Positions 24,862 through 33,336 of a DNA stretch of 49,541 bases are shown here, piece after piece (position 1 is the stretch's first letter; every line of letters begins with the position of its first letter). The position numbers were made by a program, and so were the translations under genes. Below the pieces are notes generated by a model. It worked only from the letters and a program-made list of their open reading frames with translations. It searched no databases and was not told the DNA's origin. The stretch comes from Coxiellaceae bacterium (GTDB lineage Bacteria; Pseudomonadota; Gammaproteobacteria; Coxiellales; Coxiellaceae), in NCBI GenBank assembly GCA_029212925.1, contig JARGOB010000001.1, positions 179,283-228,823 of the forward strand. Direction: 5' to 3'.

Positions 24862-26179
24862 GCATTTTCTCTAACCAGTGTTGATCCCAGTGTGTAAGTG
24901 TTTTACGCGTTCTAGTGCGGAAAGTAAAAAATCGTTTAGCGGTTCGGTACTGTTTGGTTTTTATTAAGCTGGTCAAATAGGTTTGCATCAGCACGCCTAC
25001 CTGCGCATCGCTACCACCGATACAAAACGCTGTGTGATAGGCGATAGGTTGTAGTAATTGACAGACTTTTTCGTGCTCGCCTCGGGCAAATGCAACGGTC
25101 GCCTGCAAAACAGGTAGCCCGTTGGTTTGCCAAACTTCTTGGGCCATGCCTTGTTGTTGATTAGCGTATTGTGTTGTTATTTCTAACATATGCGCTACTG
25201 CTTCATCACGCTGTGCTCGCGCTAGGGCATAAATCATATGCATGCTATCGAACGGTACCACACAGTCATTAGCATTTTTTTCGGTATAATCGGCTATGTC
25301 TTGCCAGCGATCACCGAGCTTCATATCCATTAAATCTGCACGCCATAACAATGAAACAGCATCGCATTGAGTAGTCACCAGTGGTTTTTTATGCTCAACC
25401 CAGATAATGTTGTCATACATGGCTAACGCGCTATCATGTTGCCCTGCCATCATACGCAGCAATGCTAAATGCCAAGGGTTATGTGACTCAGCAACAACGT
25501 TACCGTTCTGCCAACCTTTAGCAAATTGAGAAATGTATTTTATGCCTGCTTCAACCTCACCAAGCATGCTGTAACAATGCATTAACGCGTGGTGAATCAT
25601 GGGGTGATCCTCGCGAATTAACAGGCCTTTCTCGGCAATGCTTGCTGCTTTGTCATAATCTTCATGTAGCTCACAGGCGAAGCTGTAAATCGCTAGAAAA
25701 TCGGCATTGTTTTCATAGTAAGGTTCACAAACGCGACAACAATTAACAAAGCGGCTAGCATTAAAATATTGACCAGCAACGAGATAAAAGAACTGTAGTA
25801 GGCCTAGTAGATGAAGATCTTGAGGGTAATTTAGCAGACAGTTTTCTGCTATGGCGATTGCCTTGTAGAAGTCATTTTTATAAAAAGCTTCAGTTATGTT
25901 TAGATAAATAGCTTCTCGTTCAGTAATGCCACTGCCTTTTAGTTCTCGGCTGTGTTCTAGGTATTTTAAACCGGCTTGGTAGCCGTCGCCGTTTTGGCCA
26001 TAGAAATAAAATTGCGCTGCGCAGATTTGTACAAGTAAGGCATCGGGGAATTCATCAGCTGCTTTCACGATGATATCTGCACCGCCGCCAAACCCGGTGA
26101 GTTCAGTGAAATAACGATTAAGAGAGTCTATTGCGTCTGCATTGCTAATACTGGTTTCAAGGCCAAATTTATCTTTCAA
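24848..26179 (-). CDS. TTC38-like tetratricopeptide repeat protein
   Basis: A 443-residue helical repeat protein. About eight TPR-like units can be followed, for example FLAIYSFACELHEDYDKAAS and HALMHCYSMLGEVEAGIKYI. The stretch HNPWHLALLRMMAGQHDSAL followed by DAVSLLWRADLMDMKLGDRW (about residues 233-295) is the pattern of the TTC38 family found in bacteria and animals. No catalytic motif, signal or membrane segment is visible. The start is probably TTG 26179, seven bases after GGGAGTG; no ATG lies near. Its function is unknown. Confidence 0.8.
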   Translation of the reverse strand: MKDKFGLETSISNADAIDSLNRYFTELTGFGGGADIIVKAADEFPDALLVQICAAQFYFYGQNGDGYQAGLKYLEHSRELKGSGITEREAIYLNITEAFYKNDFYKAIAIAENCLLNYPQDLHLLGLLQFFYLVAGQYFNASRFVNCCRVCEPYYENNADFLAIYSFACELHEDYDKAASIAEKGLLIREDHPMIHHALMHCYSMLGEVEAGIKYISQFAKGWQNGNVVAESHNPWHLALLRMMAGQHDSALAMYDNIIWVEHKKPLVTTQCDAVSLLWRADLMDMKLGDRWQDIADYTEKNANDCVVPFDSMHMIYALARAQRDEAVAHMLEITTQYANQQQGMAQEVWQTNGLPVLQATVAFARGEHEKVCQLLQPIAYHTAFCIGGSDAQVGVLMQTYLTSLIKTKQYRTAKRFFTFRTRTRKTLTHWDQHWLEKMHENK

Positions 26180-26307
26180 GGCTACACTCCCATGTTTATC
26201 CTCTATGGTTATATAATAACAAACTTTTGTTATTTATATATTAACAGTGAGTCTGCGTTAATGTATCTTAATGGGTTGTATAGCATAAGTAATTGAAAAG
26301 CGGGAAT

Positions 26308-26760
26308 TCAATCGTAAGGGTTGCTAAAGCCTAGCTTTAATAGCAGCTTAGTTTCGAGTTGCTCCATCATCTTGGCTTCATTTTCTTTCACATGGTCATA
26401 ACCCAGTAAGTGAAGCAGTCCATGAATAACTAGGTGGGCCCAATGTGCCTGAAGCGATTTGTTTTGGTCTTCCGCTTCTTGTTGGACCACTTCTGCACAA
26501 ATTGCGATATCACCTAGATAGTTCGACGGTGGTTCATGCGGTTGTACCTCATCTGGAAAGGAGAGGACATTCGTTGGGCCGGTTTTTTTACGAAAGGTTT
26601 CATTGTAATAGGTCATTTCATCGGCATCGACAATGCGTATTGATACCTCTTTGTCTCCTGGTAAGGCTTTAACCACTTCATCCGCCCAGGTTTGCACCTC
26701 ATCGTAAGAGGGGGCGGTGATGTTTTCAACATTGATTTGGTAGTCGATGAGTATGTTCAT
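26308..26760 (-). CDS. ybeY: Endoribonuclease YbeY
   Basis: Metal-dependent RNase for 16S rRNA 3' maturation and ribosome quality control. The zinc-binding signature HGLLHLLGYDH is at about residues 115-125. SIRIVDADEMTYYNETFRKKTGPTNVLSFP upstream is also family-typical. 150 residues is normal. In many gammaproteobacteria ybeY follows miaB-phoH; here phoH lies 18 kb away and ybeY stands alone. Confidence 0.95.
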   Translation of the reverse strand: MNILIDYQINVENITAPSYDEVQTWADEVVKALPGDKEVSIRIVDADEMTYYNETFRKKTGPTNVLSFPDEVQPHEPPSNYLGDIAICAEVVQQEAEDQNKSLQAHWAHLVIHGLLHLLGYDHVKENEAKMMEQLETKLLLKLGFSNPYD

Positions 26761-26890
26761 AACCAGAGTTTAACAATAATAAACTGAAAGATTAAGTCTC
26801 TGATGGGCTATTTGTTGACCGTTTGTTTCGATAAGCAGGCATGTATTCATGTGGTACAATGTTTTTTCAAGGAAGAGATTGGAGACTGCT

Positions 26891-28054
26891 GTGCAACAAC
26901 CATCCAAATCGAGTTCATTTTGGTACCCGAGTATTGTTGGCTTAATTTGTATGATGTTTGGATTGGCATTGTGTCGATTTTCTTACACACCCATGATTCC
27001 TTTTTTAATTAATCAAGATTGGCTGACAGCAGCTCAAGCAAACTATGTTGGCTCGTATAATTTCATTGGATATTTTATCGGTGCTGTATTGGCATTTACT
27101 GCTTCACGCTTTATCAATCGCAGTGTTTTGGTGCGTTACAGCCTAGCTATCGCCGTGCTATCGTTAGCATTTTCAGCGTGGATGTTAGGTTATTGGTGGT
27201 TGGCTTGGTGGCGATTGTTGGCGGGCATTATTGGTGCGTTTATTGTCATTTTATCGCCGGCATTTGTGTTGCATTTTGTTGATAATGCTAAGCGTCATGT
27301 GGCCAGTGGTGTTGTGTTTACCGGAGCTGGTTTCGGTATTATCATTTCCAGTTTAGTGACTCCTTCTTTGGCTTCATTGGGTCTGAGCTATATGTGGATC
27401 GTATTTGCTGTATTTGCATTGGTTTGTACGATAATTGCTTGGTCAATGTTTCGCCGAACGGTAGTGGTTGAAGCAACAAATGCTCAAGATGCGCATGAGG
27501 GTCATAATAGAAATAAGGTTATTTTATCTTTATTAGCATTTTCCTATTTTGTTTGCGGCATTGGCGTGGTACCGCATACGTTATTTTTATCACACTATTT
27601 ACATCAAGATTTACAGGTGAGCTTAGCCAATAGCGGGCTATTATTTTCACTGTTTGGTGTAGGTTGTTTGTTGGGTTCATTTTTAGGCGGTGTGTTAAGT
27701 GCGCGATTTGGCGTATATGCAACGTTATGTGCTGGTTATGTGATTGGTATTGTCGCCATACTCATGGTGGTATTAACGCATTCAACATCTTGGGTGTTGG
27801 TGTCGTCAGTGCTTATAGGTATTTATTTATTTGCAACCGTAAATCTTACCTCATTACGTGTAGGTGAAGTGGTTCCGATGCATCATCATCCCAAGTATTG
27901 GGGAAGAATTACTTTATGTTTTGCGCTAGGCCAAGCGTGTGGTGGTTATGGTATGTCGGCGATGGTGGCATCTGGGTTGAGTTATATTGCCATGTTTTGG
28001 TTGGCAGGTGTCGCATTACTGTTGGGCTTTATTGCTATTTTATTTTCCAAATAA
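26891..28054 (+). CDS. YbfB/YjiJ-family MFS transporter
   Basis: Major-facilitator protein with about twelve membrane segments. FGLALCRFSYTPMIPFLI (near residue 25) followed by ANYVGSYNFIGYFIGA matches the YbfB/YjiJ subgroup, whose substrates are unknown. I chose GTG 26891 (387 residues) because GGAG stands six bases upstream. An in-frame ATG at 26849 would add 14 residues without such a site. It converges on the LysR gene with 25 bases between. Confidence 0.87.
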   Translation: MQQPSKSSSFWYPSIVGLICMMFGLALCRFSYTPMIPFLINQDWLTAAQANYVGSYNFIGYFIGAVLAFTASRFINRSVLVRYSLAIAVLSLAFSAWMLGYWWLAWWRLLAGIIGAFIVILSPAFVLHFVDNAKRHVASGVVFTGAGFGIIISSLVTPSLASLGLSYMWIVFAVFALVCTIIAWSMFRRTVVVEATNAQDAHEGHNRNKVILSLLAFSYFVCGIGVVPHTLFLSHYLHQDLQVSLANSGLLFSLFGVGCLLGSFLGGVLSARFGVYATLCAGYVIGIVAILMVVLTHSTSWVLVSSVLIGIYLFATVNLTSLRVGEVVPMHHHPKYWGRITLCFALGQACGGYGMSAMVASGLSYIAMFWLAGVALLLGFIAILFSK

Positions 28055-28079
28055 TCGCAGGGTAAGGATTCTATGCGAA

Positions 28080-28955
28080 TTAGGGCAGCACTTTGATTAA
28101 ATAATCCAGCACAACTTGTAATTTCTTACTGATCTCTTTTTTCGAAGGATAAACGGCATACATAGCATATTTGTCAGCTGTATATTTATGCAGTATGGGT
28201 TTCAGTTTTTTAGCCTTAATGGCGTCAATGACGGTAAAGCTAGGCAAGTAGACTATTCCCATGTCCGATAGGGCAAGGTTTTTTAGATCCATGCTGCTAT
28301 TGGCGCGTGCGTTGCCTTCAATAAAAACAGCAGATTGCTTGTCATCGATAATATAGCTCCACGTGTTTGAAAAATTATCATAATGATCGAGGCAGTTGTG
28401 TTTGCTTAATTCATCGGGATGTTTTGGTGTGCCGTGTGCTTTAAAATACGTGGGTGAAGCACAAGTAATTTTATGCCAATCACGTAATTTTTGAAAATAA
28501 AAACCTGAGTCAGGCAGTTTGCCACAATGGATAATCAGATCAAAACCATCGGATAAAATATCCAGCAGATGATTGCCGATCACCAGTTTAAATTTAAGTT
28601 CGGGATATTTTTCTGATAAATGTTGCAGTGTGGGTGTAATCCATAATTGACTGATAGAGGCGGGCAGGCCAATTTTAATGGTGCCAGAAACGGTGGTGGT
28701 TAATGTTTGCAAAGAGTTTAAGCTGGCTTCGTATTGCAGCAGCAATTCTTTGGTTTGCTGGTAAAACAGTTCACCCGCTTCGGTAGCGTTGAGTGCGCGC
28801 GTTGAGCGATGAAACAATTTTGTGTTCAGATCAGATTCCAATTGTTGTAATTGACGCGTCATTTTAGGTGTGGAAATGCCTATTTTTTTTGCCGCTTGGG
28901 TTAACGAACCGAGCTCGTATATGATGCAAAATGCTATAAGTGACTCAATTTTCAT
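28080..28955 (-). CDS. LysR-family transcriptional regulator
   Basis: A 291-residue regulator. The N-terminal helix-turn-helix reads IYELGSLTQAAKKIGISTPKMTRQLQQLESDLNTKLFHRSTRAL (residues 13-57), followed by a periplasmic-binding-like effector domain (ASISQLWITPTLQHLSEKYPELK...). LysR genes usually control the divergent neighbour; here this is the CMD-family operon starting at 29053, with 97 bases between the starts. Its inducer cannot be inferred. Confidence 0.93.
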   Translation of the reverse strand: MKIESLIAFCIIYELGSLTQAAKKIGISTPKMTRQLQQLESDLNTKLFHRSTRALNATEAGELFYQQTKELLLQYEASLNSLQTLTTTVSGTIKIGLPASISQLWITPTLQHLSEKYPELKFKLVIGNHLLDILSDGFDLIIHCGKLPDSGFYFQKLRDWHKITCASPTYFKAHGTPKHPDELSKHNCLDHYDNFSNTWSYIIDDKQSAVFIEGNARANSSMDLKNLALSDMGIVYLPSFTVIDAIKAKKLKPILHKYTADKYAMYAVYPSKKEISKKLQVVLDYLIKVLP

Positions 28956-29052
28956 TATTTCATATTCCGCAATTATGATTTGATAATATTAGGTATTATC
29001 ATTAAATAATGCAAGTGATAGAATGCTTGTATTAATCAACAGGAGCAAAACA

Positions 29053-29421
29053 ATGACAGATGCAATATATGATAAAGGGTTGAAATTATTGAATAAATTA
29101 CACGGTGGGCAAGCCGGTGAGCAGATGGTTGCTGAGTTGTTTGAGTTATCACCCGAATTGGTTGATATGACTATTCGCTGGGCTTTCGGTGAGGTGCATA
29201 GCCGCCCGGGAATTGATTTAAAAATCCGAGAATTGGTGACCATAGCGTCGTGCATTACCGATGGTGCTATTCAGCCACAATTACGCGCGCACTATGAAGC
29301 CGCATTAAAAATTGGTGTTACGCAGCAACAAATTGTAGAGGTTATTTTACAAATGATTTTTTATGCGGGTATGGCGAAAGCATCGAACGCTTTGCGATTA
29401 TTAAAAGAGGTGGTGTCATGA
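29053..29421 (+). CDS. Carboxymuconolactone decarboxylase family protein
   Basis: A 122-residue AhpD-like/CMD protein. FGEVHSRPGIDLKIRELVTIASCITDGAIQPQLRAHYEAALKIGVTQQQIVEVILQMIFYAGM is the CMD core. The AhpD CxxC is absent, so a peroxidase cycle is unlikely; a 4-carboxymuconolactone decarboxylase-like or unknown role fits better. ATG 29053 has AGGAGC upstream. It is the first gene of a tight operon (next start overlaps, ATGA) opposite the LysR regulator. Confidence 0.88.
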   Translation: MTDAIYDKGLKLLNKLHGGQAGEQMVAELFELSPELVDMTIRWAFGEVHSRPGIDLKIRELVTIASCITDGAIQPQLRAHYEAALKIGVTQQQIVEVILQMIFYAGMAKASNALRLLKEVVS

Positions 29422-29849
29422 AAAAGCAATTAATCGGTGTGTTAATTATGTTATTAATCTCAACAGTGAGTTTGGCAGCGACATTGCATTCAATGGATAA
29501 GCTGCAAATTGAAAAAGCATTTTTCAATAAAACGTATACGTCTATCCCGGTGGATAACTTGGATGGCAAGACAGTGAATGATAGTAATACGATTTATTTA
29601 GATGGTAAGGGCGTTGTTGTTGGTGAGATGGGTATAAAGCCCAAGGATGAACCGAAGATCGATACCGGCAGTTATGCCATAAGTAAAGATGGCACGTTAT
29701 ATATTCAGTGGAAACATTGGGATTTTAAAAAACGGCTGTGCTTTCATATGTATGAAACTAAAAATGCCTATGTTTCTATCGATTGTCACAATATATTTCA
29801 TAGTGTCTTTATGAAGTCTGCGCGACAATTGGGCAATCATATTAATTAA
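29418..29849 (+). CDS. Hypothetical exported protein
   Basis: A 143-residue product with a standard signal peptide (MKKQLIGVLIMLLISTVSLAA). The mature part has LYIQWKHWDFKKRLCFHMYETKNAYVSIDC, with two cysteines that could pair, and an overall beta-rich look. I do not recognise the family. It overlaps the CMD gene by four bases and is followed 12 bases on by the ABM-domain gene, so it belongs to the LysR-linked operon. Confidence 0.75.
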   Translation: MKKQLIGVLIMLLISTVSLAATLHSMDKLQIEKAFFNKTYTSIPVDNLDGKTVNDSNTIYLDGKGVVVGEMGIKPKDEPKIDTGSYAISKDGTLYIQWKHWDFKKRLCFHMYETKNAYVSIDCHNIFHSVFMKSARQLGNHIN

Positions 29850-29861
29850 GAGGTGTATAAA

Positions 29862-30194
29862 ATGTCAGATCATGTATTTGTGGTTTCAGAATGGCTTGCA
29901 GAAGAGGGTAAAGACAAAGAACTATGGGGGATTTGTCAAAAGCTAATGACACTATCCAGAAAAGAGGGCGGATGCATTAGAGCAAGTGCCACGCGGCAAA
30001 TCTCACATCCGGGCTCACCTGGACAGTCAAAATATACAATCGTATTGTTGCAGCAATATGAAAACATAAAGGCATTTGATGCGCATTGTGCTAGGGATTA
30101 TGTGACTCGTTTCTTTAATGATTATATCGATAATCCAGACGCGGGATTAATTGCAGATTGGACCTGTCGATTATTTAGTGAAACGGAGGAATGA
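29862..30194 (+). CDS. ABM-domain monooxygenase-like protein
   Basis: A 110-residue protein with the antibiotic-biosynthesis-monooxygenase (dimeric alpha-beta barrel) pattern: FVVSEWLAEEGKDKELWGICQKLMTLSRKEGGCI and, later, IVLLQQYENIKAFDAHCARDYV. Relatives include quinol monooxygenase YgiN. The substrate is unknown. ATG 29862 follows AAGAGGTG. It overlaps the next gene by a few bases. A second ABM protein is at 40366. Confidence 0.82.
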   Translation: MSDHVFVVSEWLAEEGKDKELWGICQKLMTLSRKEGGCIRASATRQISHPGSPGQSKYTIVLLQQYENIKAFDAHCARDYVTRFFNDYIDNPDAGLIADWTCRLFSETEE

Positions 30195-30196
30195 TA

Positions 30197-30499
30197 ATGG
30201 TGATTATTGAACTGACATACAAAAAAGCATTGAGCGAAGTCGATAAATATCTATCATTGCATCGTGAATTCTTAGATAAATATTATGCTACAGGTTTTTT
30301 TGTTGCTTCCGGGCCGAAACAGCCGCGCGAGGGCGGCGTGATTATTGCGACTGTTACAAAAGTAAAAGCTGAGAAAATTATTGTTGAAGATCCATTCTAT
30401 CAGCACAGAATAGCCGATTATCGTATCGTTGAGTTTGATGCTAATAGGGGTCTTAAATTCGACAATATAAAGCGAGACATTATAAGCAATAATGCGTAA
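30197..30499 (+). CDS. YciI-like protein
   Basis: A 100-residue YCII-family protein. MVIIELTYKKALSEVDKYLSLHREFLDKYYATGFFVASGPKQPREGG follows the family almost throughout, with the characteristic His and the SGPK loop. I chose the second of two close ATGs (30197) because it lies six bases after GGAGGA; ATG 30191 abuts that site. It is the last gene of the LysR-linked operon. The family has a ferredoxin-like fold; the enzyme role is unsettled. Confidence 0.87.
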   Translation: MVIIELTYKKALSEVDKYLSLHREFLDKYYATGFFVASGPKQPREGGVIIATVTKVKAEKIIVEDPFYQHRIADYRIVEFDANRGLKFDNIKRDIISNNA

Positions 30500-30535
30500 A
30501 ATATGGCTGGTTTTATTGATAAGCTGAGTTAGCGC

Positions 30536-30988
30536 ATGAAAATACTGGTCGATGCAGACGCCTGTCCAAATGTGATTAAAGAAATATTATTTCGTGCTGC
30601 AGAGCGTACAAAAACCTTGGTGATCTTGGTGGCTAATCAACGATTAAATATTCCACCTTCTGAGTACATTAAAATGAAGAAAGTCGCTGCCGGTTTTGAT
30701 GTGGCGGACCATGAGATTGTTCAGCAAGCCGAAGCGGGTGATTTGGTGATTACTGCTGATATTCCATTGGCTGATTTGGTTGTAAAAAAGGATTGTTTGG
30801 CGTTGAACCCTCGCGGTGAGCTTTATACAGAAGAGAATATCCGCCAACGTTTGGCAATGCGTAACTTGATGGAACAGCTGCGTGACTCAGGTGTAACTAC
30901 CGGCGGACCGAACAGTTTAAGCAAGCAACACCGACAAGCATTTGCTAATCAGCTTGATCGATTTATTACCCAGCAGCGATCATCTTGA
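30536..30988 (+). CDS. YaiI/YqxD family (DUF188) protein
   Basis: A 150-residue conserved bacterial protein. The start, [24 protein letters not shown], has the acidic cluster of the PIN-like DUF188 family. [29 protein letters not shown] and [23 protein letters not shown] complete it. The fold suggests a nuclease, but activity is not established. Its last nine bases overlap the end of the convergent cyclin-like gene. Confidence 0.9.
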   Translation: MKILVDADACPNVIKEILFRAAERTKTLVILVANQRLNIPPSEYIKMKKVAAGFDVADHEIVQQAEAGDLVITADIPLADLVVKKDCLALNPRGELYTEENIRQRLAMRNLMEQLRDSGVTTGGPNSLSKQHRQAFANQLDRFITQQRSS

Positions 30989-31570
30989 CGGTGAAATCTC
31001 CATTGCGGAGGGTTCATCTGTTGATTTATTTGTTTTGAGAAACTCTTCTTTGTATTTGCAAAAGATAGCTAGACGAACATGCAGTGAAAAGTTTATATTT
31101 TTTAAAAATTCAATTTCTAATCCATTTAATTGACTTGTTGGCATACCTGCAACGTAAGCAAAATATTTATTATTATAACGTTCATCGCAATGTTGTTTGA
31201 ATGTTAATAAATATGCTGTAGCTAACAAACGATGAATATTATATCCAGTCAATGCATTCTTGGTAGCATGTATATATTTATCAAGGTATATGATCACGAT
31301 GATTGAGCAATAGGCAAAATCGTCTGCATCACATGCTGAGTGTTCTTTTATCCTGTATATATAATCAAGTAATGGGAACGTAGGACGTGTTTTGGCATGA
31401 AACAGTGACATTTGTTGTTGCGATACTAGCTTTTGTTGTTGTAAGGAAAGCTGACTGGTTATGCGGTCAAGCGCACGGCATATACGCAAAGGTGTGATGA
31501 TGGTAGCTATGTCTATTTCGTTGGAATTTGAATCTTCAGGCATGGTACGTCTTATTGTTTGGTTAACCAC
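30980..31570 (-). CDS. PHO80-type cyclin-like protein
   Basis: A 196-residue protein that reads as a eukaryotic cyclin of the PHO80/cyclin U (P) group. Residues 62-78 ([17 protein letters not shown]), 94-100 (IYLDKYI) and above all 112-165 ([19 protein letters not shown], then [20 protein letters not shown] and FSLHV) follow the plant/yeast pattern of HRLL, K, D/E, YNN, YxxVGG and LExxFL. Lys125 and Glu152 sit where cyclins place the Lys/Glu pair that contacts the CDK. There is no signal peptide. GTG 31570 has GGAG five bases upstream; ATG 31543 is an alternative. I infer a host-directed CDK partner or decoy. No bacterial CDK is visible. Confidence 0.75.
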   Translation of the reverse strand: MVNQTIRRTMPEDSNSNEIDIATIITPLRICRALDRITSQLSLQQQKLVSQQQMSLFHAKTRPTFPLLDYIYRIKEHSACDADDFAYCSIIVIIYLDKYIHATKNALTGYNIHRLLATAYLLTFKQHCDERYNNKYFAYVAGMPTSQLNGLEIEFLKNINFSLHVRLAIFCKYKEEFLKTNKSTDEPSAMEISPSR

Positions 31571-31631
31571 ACATGCTCCGGCACTATGATAAATGATTAT
31601 GTAATATTATCAAGGTTATATGATTTTTTCT

Positions 31632-31658
31632 GGATTGTTTCTCCTGGGTAAACAATCC
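31632..31658. promoter_or_regulatory. Perfect inverted repeat upstream of the effector operon
   Basis: GGATTGTTT (31632-31640) and AAACAATCC (31650-31658) form a perfect 9-base inverted repeat with a 9-base spacer. It lies in the divergent gap between the cyclin-like gene and the ADP-ribosyltransferase gene, 79 bases before the latter. There is no U run after the stem, so an operator is likelier than a terminator. Confidence 0.45.
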
Positions 31659-31736
31659 GTTTCAAGTTGCCACCTTATTCAATTTGTTTTCTTTTTGTAA
31701 GCTATCACCATGAAATAAGTGGATGAGGTGGTAGCA

Positions 31737-32915
31737 ATGAGTCGATCAAAGAAAAAGGCAATTATACTACAGGCTTGTGATGAAGCGCTTTACGCATTAG
31801 AAAGTCAAGAACGTGGCCTTTTTGATAAATTATTTAGTTCAAATTCAGATCGTAAGTTAGCTGCTGACTTTAGGGATTCATTGTTATCAGCATATGATCC
31901 GATACCGCTATGTGCGCAGCGTATAAAAAACTTTGATTCCGTGTGGAATTCTACTAGTCGCGATAGTCGAAAATCTTTTAATAGCTATTTTTTGGTCGCA
32001 TTAGAAGGCAAGTCAGCAACGCTGTATAGAGAAGTAATAGCAGAAGCCTTTAGGCTTGAGTTTCACAACGAATATGGCGTCACTTTATACCGCGGAGATA
32101 AGCGAGATCCAAAAACTATTTTTCCTAATGGATTTAAACCGTTTGTAGCGATGTCGGCTATGCTGAATCGTAATCCAAAATACAGTAGTCAGTATACCGG
32201 TAGTAACGGCGTTTCCACTTCCAAGCTTTTTTCTTATGCTGGTTTGTATTCGCACAATGTCTACACGATTAAATTTAATGGCCGTACTGTAGAGCATGAC
32301 TCACGGTTATTAGCTATTAACTTAGTAAGAACCGGTGAGAGGCGTAAATTAGGTAGGGTGAATATTGGCTATCAAAAAGCTGAAATTAATTTTCTGTCAG
32401 GTATACCGCCATTTTTTATTCAGTCATGCACAAGAGCTGGCACGGTTAGCAACAACCCTCATTTTACCGGTAGTTTTCCAACGCCATCGCCACATGTGGA
32501 TCGTTTTCTGTTGCGTGAAATGCCGGTGGAATCAAAATCGAGTGTAGAAGAGTCAAAAGCTGAAGATGATTGGGTGATGATCGAACACTCAGCGCTACCC
32601 GCCGTTACTGCTGGTCGTTATTCAGCTGGCGATAAAGTCACTTTGGTTAGCTACCGTTGTGATATCCAATTATACCGCGGCAGTAAAGGTCAAGTGCATA
32701 TCGTATTTAATGCCAGTGAGCAAGCCAGTGCTTTTATTGCTGGCGAAAATTTAATGTCTGATCGTAATCCAGGACGATTAAAAAGACCTGATCCAAGGCG
32801 TTATGTCGGTTTATTTGCGGTAAGAACGAGCCAAGCTAATTTCAAGGCACTGCGTGCAAAGTTCCCGACCATACCAAAAGTATCTGATTTACCATCGGCA
32901 CCTATTTATAAGTAA
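31737..32915 (+). CDS. Cholera/pertussis-type ADP-ribosyltransferase-like protein
   Basis: A 392-residue protein whose centre follows the R-S-E mono-ADP-ribosyltransferases. LYRGDKRDPKTIF (Arg119) matches the LYRADSRPP motif, VSTS (159-162) the STS motif, and AEINFLSGIP (215-224) the EVSALGGIP block of cholera toxin, making Glu216 the likely catalytic Glu. The residue two before it is Lys, not Glu or Gln. Residues about 299-390 form a separate C-terminal module that is repeated as the whole of the next gene. No signal peptide is visible. ATG 31737 follows GAGGTGG; GTG 31719 is less likely. First gene of a three-gene run with a macrodomain-like protein; probably a secreted effector. Confidence 0.78.
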   Translation: MSRSKKKAIILQACDEALYALESQERGLFDKLFSSNSDRKLAADFRDSLLSAYDPIPLCAQRIKNFDSVWNSTSRDSRKSFNSYFLVALEGKSATLYREVIAEAFRLEFHNEYGVTLYRGDKRDPKTIFPNGFKPFVAMSAMLNRNPKYSSQYTGSNGVSTSKLFSYAGLYSHNVYTIKFNGRTVEHDSRLLAINLVRTGERRKLGRVNIGYQKAEINFLSGIPPFFIQSCTRAGTVSNNPHFTGSFPTPSPHVDRFLLREMPVESKSSVEESKAEDDWVMIEHSALPAVTAGRYSAGDKVTLVSYRCDIQLYRGSKGQVHIVFNASEQASAFIAGENLMSDRNPGRLKRPDPRRYVGLFAVRTSQANFKALRAKFPTIPKVSDLPSAPIYK

Positions 32916-32934
32916 TAAATAACTGGAGAAAACA

Positions 32935-33315
32935 ATGCGAAACGATACGAAACATCTAGTCAATAACGAGAGTGTTGCAACTGCGCCACCCTACTCAGCG
33001 GCAGAGCCTTTATATACCTCAGCTGATTTAGCGCGCATTACGTTAACGGCTATGCACGTTACTGAACTGAGTCGAGGGAGTTCCGGTTGGGTTCATTTTA
33101 TATTTAGCAGCAATTCACAAGCGCAGTCGTTTGTTCGTGGTAACCACTTATTGTCTGAAAAACCAGGGGTAACTGATTTAAAGCAAGTTGATGGTAGTCG
33201 CTATAACGGTTTATTTACCGTACGTTTATCTGAAAAGCGATATGAAGAATTTCGTACAGAGCAAAAGGGGTTACCAGAAGCTAATAGTATTCGACAGTCA
33301 CCTAAATATGGTTAA
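32935..33315 (+). CDS. Stand-alone copy of the ART C-terminal module
   Basis: A 126-residue protein. Residues 34-125 align with residues 299-391 of the preceding ADP-ribosyltransferase: ITL, L.RGS.G.VH, F....QA..F..G..L.S, then RY.GLF.VR.S and a final P.Y are shared. The first 30 residues are unrelated. I do not know the module's function; a binding or targeting domain, or a regulator of the transferase, would fit. It is 19 bases after the transferase and 21 before the large gene, with GGAG ahead of its ATG, so the three are cotranscribed. Confidence 0.75.
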   Translation: MRNDTKHLVNNESVATAPPYSAAEPLYTSADLARITLTAMHVTELSRGSSGWVHFIFSSNSQAQSFVRGNHLLSEKPGVTDLKQVDGSRYNGLFTVRLSEKRYEEFRTEQKGLPEANSIRQSPKYG

Positions 33316-33336
33316 TAAAATGTTGTGGAGGTAATG

